Part shown: positions 1-5,245 of the stretch, piece by piece | Position numbering within the stretch: position 1 is the stretch's first letter | Layout of the letters: each line of letters opens with the position of its first letter | Source: an uncultured Verrucomicrobiota bacterium | GTDB taxonomy: Bacteria > Verrucomicrobiota > Kiritimatiellia > RFP12 > UBA1067 | DNA length: 6,942 bases | Assembly (NCBI GenBank): GCA_946631345.1 | Contig: CAMPAA010000172.1 | Span: forward strand, 1-6,942 | Direction of reading: 5' to 3' | Position numbers and translations under genes: made by a program | The notes under the pieces: generated by a model | What the model was told of the DNA's origin: nothing | What the model saw: the letters and a program-made list of their open reading frames with translations, nothing else | Database searches by the model: none

Positions 1-1
1 C

Positions 2-76
2 AATGCGCAGGGCGGCAAGTTGACCATAGGAACCGCCGTTGGCACGGTCAATGTATTGGATAGGAGGACGAAATGA
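2..76 (+). CDS. C-terminal tail of an unidentified upstream gene (partial)
   Basis: The frame beginning at base 2 is open for 24 codons and stops at TGA 74-76. It reads NAQGGKLTIGTAVGTVNVLD and then RRTK. Seventeen of the 24 codons end in G or C, which suits coding DNA better than the other two frames: one stops at 21-23 and the other at 61-63. The stop overlaps the ATG of the next gene as ATGA, a common arrangement in translationally coupled genes. The Gly/Thr/Val-rich tail resembles the end of a beta-strand-rich domain, but the family cannot be recognised. A chance open frame of this length is quite possible, so the call rests on codon ending and the ATGA overlap. Confidence 0.4.
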   Translation, partial: NAQGGKLTIGTAVGTVNVLDRRTK

Positions 77-1098
77 ACGCAAGCGAATTTCCTATAGTGC
101 TTTTCTCTACGGAGACAGGCGACATTCGGGTTAATGCCGTTCTGCGCGATAGGACGCTTTGGCTTACGCAGAAGGCAATGGCAGGCTTGTTTGGCGTGAA
201 AAGTCAGGCCATTACAAGACACCTGAAAAACATCTACGCGACCCATGAACTTACGGCGGCCTCAACTTGTTCCAAAATGGAACAAGTTCAAAATGAGGGC
301 GGGCGCGACGTCTTGCGCGAGATGGTATTCTACAATCTAGATGCCATCATCGCGGTAGGATATAGGGTCAATTCATTTCGGGCGACGCAATTCCGCATTT
401 GGGCCACGAAAGTTCTTACCGAATATATCACAAAGGGGTTTGTGCTAGACGACAATCGGCTCAAGAAAGGTGGGAATCCTTTCGGCGAGGACTATTTCAG
501 GGAGTTGCTGGAACGCATTAGGTCAATCCGGGCCAGCGAGCGTAGAATCTGGCAGCAAATTACCGACATATATGCCGAGTGCAGTATTGACTATGATGCA
601 AATGCTGACGTGACGCGTGAGTTCTACGCCATGATTCAGAACAAATTCCATTTTGCCATAACAGGTGAAACCGCCGCAGAGATCGTTTATCGTAGGGCTG
701 ATGCGACAAAGGAACACATGGGATTGCAGACATGGAAGAATGCTCCTGATGGAAGGGTGTTGAAAAGTGACGTGACAATTGCCAAGAACTATCTGACATC
801 TGATCAGGTAAAGGAGTTGGAGGGGGCCGTTGTCGGCTATTTCGATTACGTTGAAAGGATTGTTAAAAGACATCAAACATTCACAATGGAGCAGTTCGCG
901 AGGAGCGTTAATGCGTTTCTTGAATTCAACGAGTACGAGATTCTTGAGGGGCCGGGAACGGTTTCACGAGCGCAAGCCGACGAAAAGGCCCATTCAGAAT
1001 ATGACGAATTCAACAAACATCAGATTATTGAATCTGATTTTGATCGTCAGATAAAACTACTTCTCGATGCCAACGATGACGAGAAATCATCCCAATGA
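73..1098 (+). CDS. rhuM: RhuM-family (virulence RhuM) protein, full length
   Basis: The 341-residue product matches the RhuM family along its whole length. Residues 30-54 (WLTQKAMAGLFGVKSQAITR and onward) form the family's helix-turn-helix-like N-terminal part. Residues 87-123 carry the most conserved block, with YNLDAIIAVGYRVNS, ATQFRIWATKVL and KGFVLDD. Residues 140-175 contain YFRELLERIRSIRASERR and the SIDYD motif, and residues 195-235 contain AITGETAAEIVYRRAD and KSDVTIAKNYL. The C-terminal block includes AFLEFNEYEIL (281-291). The start is set by AGGAGG at 62-67, five bases before the ATG. The family was named from a Salmonella pathogenicity-island gene. Its molecular role is unclear, although members often sit beside restriction-modification and other defence genes. 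It is probably cytoplasmic, since no signal peptide is visible. A hand count of bases 541-600 gives 43% GC, against about 70% in a sample of the DUF4838 gene, which suggests acquisition by transfer. No frameshift or truncation is seen. Confidence 0.93.
   Translation: MNASEFPIVLFSTETGDIRVNAVLRDRTLWLTQKAMAGLFGVKSQAITRHLKNIYATHELTAASTCSKMEQVQNEGGRDVLREMVFYNLDAIIAVGYRVNSFRATQFRIWATKVLTEYITKGFVLDDNRLKKGGNPFGEDYFRELLERIRSIRASERRIWQQITDIYAECSIDYDANADVTREFYAMIQNKFHFAITGETAAEIVYRRADATKEHMGLQTWKNAPDGRVLKSDVTIAKNYLTSDQVKELEGAVVGYFDYVERIVKRHQTFTMEQFARSVNAFLEFNEYEILEGPGTVSRAQADEKAHSEYDEFNKHQIIESDFDRQIKLLLDANDDEKSSQ
264..288. repeat. Perfect 11-bp inverted repeat inside rhuM
   Basis: AACTTGTTCCA (264-274) is followed by a three-base AAA spacer and then its exact reverse complement TGGAACAAGTT (278-288). 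The repeat lies in the codons for residues about 65-72 (TCSKMEQV). It could form a tight mRNA hairpin or be a dyad for a dimeric DNA-binding protein, possibly RhuM itself. It could also be a by-product of conserved codons. No T-run follows on either strand, so it is not a standard terminator. Confidence 0.85.
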
Positions 1099-1136
1099 GT
1101 AGAGGGAAAATGACACGAAAGGCGTGTAATCCGTGA

Positions 1137-1319
1137 CCGAACCATGGCCAAGCTTGGCATCTTGATAGAAATGGATGCCGTAAGGCAGATGACATACATG
1201 GGGATATTTTGATGGAAGCATTGGGCTGGCATGTTATCCGTTTCTGGCATTATCAAGTGGTCAACGAGATAGACACGTGCATTAATCACGTCAGGGAAAA
1301 TATCGCAAGGTTCACCTGA
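1137..1319 (+). pseudogene. Decayed C-terminal fragment of a Vsr/DUF559-like endonuclease
   Basis: The frame from 1137 to TGA 1317-1319 ends with DILMEALGWHVIRFWHYQV (codons 1203-1259), followed by a C-x2-HV helix-like tail. The LGWxVIRFW signature followed by a Cys-containing helix is typical of the last strand and helix of Vsr-like and DUF559/MTES_1575-type PD-(D/E)XK nucleases. The catalytic half upstream is missing: in-frame residues before DILM do not look family-like, and a neighbouring frame (1144-1212) gives ILIEMDA followed by RQ, which may be a frameshifted piece of the acidic core. The preceding stop (1134-1136) and the rhuM end at 1098 leave no room for a complete enzyme. Family members act as nicking or restriction-associated endonucleases, but this fragment cannot be active. 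The alternative is a short intact ORF of 35 residues from ATG 1212. The family call is from recognition of the motif and was not aligned. Confidence 0.55.
1147..1158. repeat. 12-bp perfect palindrome GCCAAGCTTGGC
   Basis: GCCAAGCTTGGC is its own reverse complement and spans a HindIII site. It lies in the decayed endonuclease remnant, 49 bases after the rhuM stop. Another small perfect palindrome, ATCTTAAGAT, occurs at 1333-1342. Neither has a clear partner promoter, so a function is not claimed. Confidence 0.5.
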
Positions 1320-1359
1320 TAATACGGTGCCCATCTTAAGATATACTTTGTGATATCCG

Positions 1360-1390
1360 CCGCCGCCCATTCGGGCGGCGGTTTGCGTTT
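1360..1390 (+). terminator. Strong GC hairpin with weak T-rich tail, likely terminator
   Basis: CCGCCGCCC (1360-1368) pairs perfectly with GGGCGGCGG (1373-1381) across a four-base ATTC loop. The stem is followed by TTTGCGTTT (1382-1390), an interrupted T-run. This would make a plausible factor-independent terminator for the rhuM transcript. The broken T-tract leaves open that it is instead a structural or repeat element, since two more GC hairpins follow directly. Confidence 0.55.
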
Positions 1391-1418
1391 CAGCACTTCG
1401 CTTCTTCACTCCCACTTT

Positions 1419-1445
1419 GCCGCCGGAAAAATCTGATCCGGCGGC
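1419..1445. repeat. Second GC hairpin (9-bp stem)
   Basis: GCCGCCGGA (1419-1427) and TCCGGCGGC (1437-1445) are exact reverse complements separated by nine bases (AAAATCTGA). No T-run follows on either strand, so it is not a classical terminator. It is the middle one of three consecutive GC-rich dyads between 1360 and 1485. Confidence 0.6.
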
Positions 1446-1466
1446 AATAAACATCTTATGCCCTGC

Positions 1467-1485
1467 CGCGGCGTTTCCCGCCGCG
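1467..1485. repeat. Third GC hairpin (7-bp stem)
   Basis: CGCGGCG (1467-1473) pairs with CGCCGCG (1479-1485) across a TTTCC loop. It ends 26 bases before the AAAGGAG ribosome binding site of the small ORF at 1524, so it would lie in that gene's leader if transcription starts upstream. Confidence 0.55.
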
Positions 1486-1511
1486 TCAATACTCCGTTTC
1501 TCACCCAACCG

Positions 1512-1518
1512 AAAGGAG
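1512..1518 (+). promoter_or_regulatory. Ribosome binding site that sets the start of the small ORF
   Basis: AAAGGAG lies five bases before ATG 1524, which is close to ideal. The other in-frame ATG at 1458 has no such site and falls between the second and third hairpins, so 1524 is preferred. Confidence 0.6.
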
Positions 1519-1523
1519 ACCAC

Positions 1524-1715
1524 ATGCGACTACTCGCATTTCCGCAGTGGGACAAGTTGACGTCCCTCTTGCACGACATGGCGCGGCAGTCCGCCGCTGA
1601 CTATGCACAACGAAAGATCGTGCGCATCATCCCGAAAAACGGCGAGGCCCATCTCGCCAGTAGTGCCCCATGGATTTTCATGTGCTTCATTACCCTAAAG
1701 TATAGCACATTCTGA
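1524..1715 (+). CDS. Small hypothetical protein, possibly truncated
   Basis: The frame encodes 63 residues starting MRLLAFPQWDKLTSLLHDMA. The start is chosen for the strong Shine-Dalgarno. The family is not recognised. The first part reads as a soluble, amphipathic helix-rich stretch with KIVRIIPKNG around residues 35-44. The last 20 residues or so (from about HLASSAPWIF) are hydrophobic, have a different base composition and read like non-coding DNA that happens to be open. One reading is a real gene start whose body was lost and replaced; another is a genuine small protein with a hydrophobic C-terminus. No signal peptide or catalytic motif is seen. It is preceded by three GC hairpins and followed, 89 bases later, by the isomerase gene on the same strand. 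Confidence 0.45.
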   Translation: MRLLAFPQWDKLTSLLHDMARQSAADYAQRKIVRIIPKNGEAHLASSAPWIFMCFITLKYSTF

Positions 1716-1730
1716 GGCGGAGAAGTGGTG

Positions 1731-1755
1731 CCTGTCTATACAGGTGTTGCATGCA
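1731..1755. promoter_or_regulatory. Small dyads upstream of the isomerase, possible regulator site
   Basis: CCTGT (1731-1735) and ACAGG (1740-1744) form an inverted repeat with a CTAT spacer, and TGCATGCA (1748-1755) is a perfect 8-bp palindrome just after it. They lie 50-75 bases before the isomerase start, where an operator for a sugar-responsive repressor could sit. No convincing -35/-10 pair was found here, so this is only a candidate. Confidence 0.25.
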
Positions 1756-1785
1756 TGAAAAGAGATGTGCTACCATTGCGCATGT

Positions 1786-1791
1786 AAGGAG
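1786..1791 (+). promoter_or_regulatory. Shine-Dalgarno of the isomerase gene
   Basis: AAGGAG lies 13 bases before ATG 1805, a slightly long spacing. It lies inside the in-frame extension from ATG 1751, which argues that translation starts at 1805 and not at 1751. Confidence 0.5.
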
Positions 1792-1804
1792 AAACAGTCC
1801 AATA

Positions 1805-2410
1805 ATGAAGAAGATTTCAGACAAGGAATTGCTAATGGGAGCCGACTTCGCGGGATATCCGCTGAAGGAGGCCATACGGGAGTATCTGGAGAAGAAGGGC
1901 TGGAAAGTGACGGATGTTGGCGTGAAGGCGGATTCCGACCCTAACGACACGGAGCTGATGTTTCACCGCATCGGGCTGCGCGTGGGCGCGATGATTGCCG
2001 AAAAGGAGTTTGAGCGGGCGCTCATATTCTGTGGCACGGGCATGGGCATACATATCGCGGCGTCAAAGTGCCCAGGCGTGCATGCGGGCGTGGTCGAGTC
2101 CGTTCCCGCCGCCTTTCGCGCCATCACCGGCAACGGCGTGAACGTCCTCGCGATGGGTGCCTTCTACGTGACGCCCGAGCTTGGCAAGCAGTGCGCGGAC
2201 GCCTTCCTCTACAACGACTTCGGCAGCGGCTGGGAGTGGTGGCCGGACTTCGACAAGTTCCACCAGATCGCCATCGACGAGCTGAACGCCTTCAACTACG
2301 AGGAGTACAAGGCAAACGGCTTCAAGGTGAAGCACCTCGGCGACTGCCACTGCGAGCTCTACGACCGTCCGGAAGGTTTTTCCTCGGTGCCGCTCATGTG
2401 CAAGCGGTAG
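1805..2410 (+). CDS. RpiB/LacA/LacB-family sugar-phosphate isomerase, atypical active site
   Basis: The 201-residue product fits the RpiB/LacA/LacB family of aldose-ketose phosphate isomerases, which act in the cytoplasm. Visible landmarks are GADFAGYPLKEAI (12-24), the beta-strand VTDVGVK (35-41), FCGTGMGIHIAASK (75-88) with the catalytic-position Cys76 and Thr78, and NGVNVLAMGAF (110-120). Compared by eye with E. coli RpiB, Cys66 and Thr68 are kept, but His10 of the DH motif is Phe15 here and His99 aligns with Gly109. Substrate is therefore probably not ribose 5-phosphate; related enzymes act on galactose-6-phosphate or on tetrose phosphates. The family core is about 150 residues, and here a tail of about 60 follows, with GSGWEWWPDFDKFHQ (140-154) and a CHC near 181-183. 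GC rises from 43% (1801-1860) to 65% (2221-2280) along the gene by hand count. The start at 1805 follows AAGGAG; the frame extends to 1751, but its first 18 residues are not family-like. Confidence 0.87.
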   Translation: MKKISDKELLMGADFAGYPLKEAIREYLEKKGWKVTDVGVKADSDPNDTELMFHRIGLRVGAMIAEKEFERALIFCGTGMGIHIAASKCPGVHAGVVESVPAAFRAITGNGVNVLAMGAFYVTPELGKQCADAFLYNDFGSGWEWWPDFDKFHQIAIDELNAFNYEEYKANGFKVKHLGDCHCELYDRPEGFSSVPLMCKR

Positions 2411-2436
2411 AAGGCGGAAACGCGAATCATTGATTG

Positions 2437-2445
2437 TGGTATAAT
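2437..2445 (+). promoter_or_regulatory. Extended -10 promoter for the lectin-DUF4838 operon
   Basis: TGGTATAAT holds a perfect TATAAT (2440-2445) preceded by TGn, the extended -10 motif. No good -35 hexamer lies 16-18 bases upstream, which is usual for extended -10 promoters. Transcription would begin near 2452, giving an AT-rich leader of about 50 bases. A small dyad, AATCA-T-TGATT (2425-2435), lies just upstream and could be an operator. No terminator is visible after the isomerase stop, so read-through is also possible. Confidence 0.6.
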
Positions 2446-2500
2446 TCGAGAATATTTTTTACTTGATAAAAAAGACCAACAAAGGAAGGAGCTCGCATAA

Positions 2501-5233
2501 ATGAACCCCTACAGATTAGTTGCCGCAATGATCGTCGCTATCTCCATGCTACCTTGTTCCGCGACCGTGCGCACATGGTGCGGGCCTTCCGGCGAGCAGG
2601 ACTGGAATGCCGTCACGAACTGGGTAGATGAGGCTGTGCCGACAGGCTCCGACACCGCCTATTTCCCGCACAACGCCGCATATCACCCGAATGGTACAGG
2701 AAGACGGCGTTATTGGTTCAAGATGACGCCGCCGGCGGACTTCACGGGAACCATATTGACCACGAACGAGTATTGGTCGGTCGATGGGCAGTCCCTGTCG
2801 TACCTGAACAGGTCGTTCCGCACGAAACTGGAGCTTGGCGTCGCAGACGGCGCGGCCTGGACGATTGCGGGCAACGGATGTGTCATGGTGACGGAAGGCA
2901 TCGCCGCGCGGTTCTCCAGTGATTTCAAGGGCACGATCGAAGTGCGTGCGGGAGACACGTTCACACCGCCCGCTACGCTCGACGTTGACGTTCGTCTCGT
3001 GGGCGCAGGAACGCTCGCACTCGCATCCGGTGCGCAGCTGGCTCAGGCCGAGGCGTTCGCCGGCACGATCATCCTGCCCGCCTCCGAATCCGTTTCGGGG
3101 GCAACCCTGTTGCCTTTGCAGAATTCGTCGCTCCAGATGGCGGATGGGCAGACGCTTGCCTTTGATGCGGACTCGCTTGCGATGCGGCAGGTCTCGAAGC
3201 TGGAAGGTTTCGCGGAAGCACCGGAGAAATGGTCGTTTAACGGCACGGCATGGGCTGAGGGCAACATTCCGAGCGGTCCGTTCAGCAAGGCTCCTCCGTA
3301 CGTTCAGGATGGGGAGCTATGGCTGACGGACGAACCGGCGCAGATACACACCGCATGGTACACGAACCGCACGTTCCGCCTGACGGACGACTGGGGTATG
3401 TCGTTCACCTACTGGCCGGAACTGCCGTCCGGCACACGCATCACAACCGAGGCGCGTGCGGACGGCAAGACCCGCAGCCATTGCATCAGCGGATACTTTG
3501 GCATCCTTTTCTCGCGCGTTTCGCCCACGAACGTCGGCTATCGTACGGCGTCCGACGGGCGCATCTCGCTTGCTTACGATGCGCGCGGTTTCATCTTCGA
3601 CCTCTATCGTGACGACCCGCAGGCCAAGGTCATGTGGATGGCCGAAAGCAACTACAATGCGTACCGAAGCGTGCTGGAAAACGAGCTGGGGGGCATAAAG
3701 CTGAATGCGAAGATGGACATCATCGTGTCGATGGTGAAGGGCGAGATGACGGTCACGCTCAAGCAGGAAGGCAAGTCCGCCACGTTCTCGCACGACTTCT
3801 CCTACATAGGGACGCGGGCGTCCGAGGGCTGCTACATCGGCTTCGGCGGATCGTCGGGCTGGTGGGGCGATGAGAACGCAGTGCCATGGGTGCGGAACAG
3901 AATCTCGAACTTTCGCGCCTGGTATCGTGACGAGACGGACGGCGCGGGATGGGAACCCATCGACACGGCCTCATCGTTCGCGATCAACGATTCCTCAAAG
4001 TGGACCCACAATAAGATCCTTTGGACGTCGGCTACGACAACAATCACAAACAATGCCGCGCTTTTTGCGTCCGACGGCGTGCATCTCACGGATTCCGCCC
4101 CCACCAACTGCGCATTCATCATATCAAAAGCATATCCACCCAAGCGATCGGCTCCACTATGCTTTTCGTATAGATTCAAGACGACCGAACCTGTCTGGAC
4201 GGATAATGTGGACGGTACGATAGCGTTTCTTTTTGGAAGCAACAATGCTTCGACGACGGGCTACGGAGCAAAATGGGACACTTCCCATTTCGGCAACTGG
4301 ACTAGCGGACTGGACTGGATATGGAATGTGAATACGGGCGCGGTCAGCTTAAATTACACTACAAGTGCCGGAAAACGATCCGAAGTTGCCTTAACCGATT
4401 CTGTTGGCGGCATGGGAAATTCGGCTGTCGCTGGCATGCGTCCGCCGGAAAAGGATCTTCGCGCCGACTTCGTTTGGAATCCAAACGGAACGTTCAAGGC
4501 ATTTGCATCCATTGCGGCCTGTGATCATGCGGGCGACGGCAGATGCGGGATGCGCACTTACACCGGCATCGACTCAAGGACGAACTATGACACATTCACA
4601 AACCGGGCGGACTGGTCTGTTGGAGTGAAGGCGTCATGCCGCAGCAAATCGTATGCCGCGATCACGTTAACGGAACTTTCGATCAAGAAACTTGCCGCCG
4701 CCGTCGGCGGGGCGACTGGGACGATATCGGTTCCGGCGGGTGCCTCGGTCGCAATCAAGGCTGGAGATGCGGTTGACGGGCAGACGTTGCCGGTGCTTTC
4801 CGTCAACGCGCTTGAGCTCGGGAGCGGCGCGACGTTGACTGTGCGTCCGGAGAGTTCGCAGACGCGCGTGGCGTTGGCCGCTGTGAAATCCTCTGGCGCG
4901 GCGCTCGCCGCGGAGGACGGGGCGACGGTGCTCTTGGGAGATTCGCTTACGTTTGATGCGCCAACCACGTCCGTTGGTTTGACGCTTTTGGGAAATGTCG
5001 TCTGCGGCGAACGTCTCTCGCTCGTTGTTCCGGTTTCATGGAAAAGCCACAGGAATGAACCGATCGTGGCGATTGACGCGAGCGGGACATCTGGTTCCTT
5101 CGACATCGATTCGGCGAACGTGACGGTGGCGACCGAAGACGGTGCGCTCTCCATCGGAAAGTATTCCGTCTCGGTTCGGCAGAAAAAGCTTTTTCTGAGG
5201 TTCGGGAAGGGCTTCTCGGTCATCGTTCGGTAA
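2501..5233 (+). CDS. Large secreted protein with two L-type-lectin-like domains
   Basis: The 910-residue product begins with a signal peptide (hydrophobic core 7-17, likely cleavage after CSA at 21; no proper lipobox). Residues 25-55 have the W-G...W..NW...P...D.A.F pattern often seen at the start of secreted beta-rich proteins in PVC bacteria. An FxGTI motif recurs at 81, 142 and 186 in strand-rich sequence. Residues about 244-475 look like a concanavalin-A/L-type-lectin-like sandwich: GYFGILFSR (331-339), MTVTL (416-420) and GCYIGFGGSSGW (443-454) before a closing strand, ISNFRAWY. Residues about 498-730 form a second, diverged copy: both share a W-start, DG..LTD, an F.Y strand, a G-I-hydrophobic-LF strand and N..GY. 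The C-terminal 740-910 is strand-rich without a recognised sorting motif. It likely binds glycan at the surface or outside the cell. The start follows GGAAGGAG (2484-2491), nine bases before ATG. Domain calls are by eye; gene-level coding evidence is strong. Confidence 0.88.
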   Translation: MNPYRLVAAMIVAISMLPCSATVRTWCGPSGEQDWNAVTNWVDEAVPTGSDTAYFPHNAAYHPNGTGRRRYWFKMTPPADFTGTILTTNEYWSVDGQSLSYLNRSFRTKLELGVADGAAWTIAGNGCVMVTEGIAARFSSDFKGTIEVRAGDTFTPPATLDVDVRLVGAGTLALASGAQLAQAEAFAGTIILPASESVSGATLLPLQNSSLQMADGQTLAFDADSLAMRQVSKLEGFAEAPEKWSFNGTAWAEGNIPSGPFSKAPPYVQDGELWLTDEPAQIHTAWYTNRTFRLTDDWGMSFTYWPELPSGTRITTEARADGKTRSHCISGYFGILFSRVSPTNVGYRTASDGRISLAYDARGFIFDLYRDDPQAKVMWMAESNYNAYRSVLENELGGIKLNAKMDIIVSMVKGEMTVTLKQEGKSATFSHDFSYIGTRASEGCYIGFGGSSGWWGDENAVPWVRNRISNFRAWYRDETDGAGWEPIDTASSFAINDSSKWTHNKILWTSATTTITNNAALFASDGVHLTDSAPTNCAFIISKAYPPKRSAPLCFSYRFKTTEPVWTDNVDGTIAFLFGSNNASTTGYGAKWDTSHFGNWTSGLDWIWNVNTGAVSLNYTTSAGKRSEVALTDSVGGMGNSAVAGMRPPEKDLRADFVWNPNGTFKAFASIAACDHAGDGRCGMRTYTGIDSRTNYDTFTNRADWSVGVKASCRSKSYAAITLTELSIKKLAAAVGGATGTISVPAGASVAIKAGDAVDGQTLPVLSVNALELGSGATLTVRPESSQTRVALAAVKSSGAALAAEDGATVLLGDSLTFDAPTTSVGLTLLGNVVCGERLSLVVPVSWKSHRNEPIVAIDASGTSGSFDIDSANVTVATEDGALSIGKYSVSVRQKKLFLRFGKGFSVIVR

Positions 5234-5243
5234 AGGAGCCATG
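5232..5243 (+). promoter_or_regulatory. Shine-Dalgarno overlapping the lectin stop, with a decoy ATG
   Basis: AAAGGAG (5232-5238) overlaps the TAA stop at 5231-5233 of the lectin gene. The nearest ATG (5241) is only two bases away and reads ATG-GCA-TGA, so it stops at once. The next, 5246, has seven-base spacing and opens the long frame; ATG 5249 is also in frame. This layout points to translational coupling of the two genes. Confidence 0.6.
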
Positions 5244-5245
5244 GC

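Noticed and set aside
20..48. TTGACC at 20-25 as a -35 box for rhuM
   Set aside because: No acceptable -10 hexamer occurs 16-18 bases downstream.
1047..1523. 158-residue minus-strand frame across the gap after rhuM
   Set aside because: It crosses all three GC hairpins and the nuclease remnant, and its translation shows no family features.
1747..1776. TTGCAT and TACCAT as a promoter for the isomerase
   Set aside because: The -35 matches only three of six consensus bases and the spacing is 18; too weak to call.
2068..2433. 121-residue plus-strand frame overlapping the isomerase
   Set aside because: It is extremely Arg-rich, lies in another frame of a recognised enzyme, and has no ribosome binding site.
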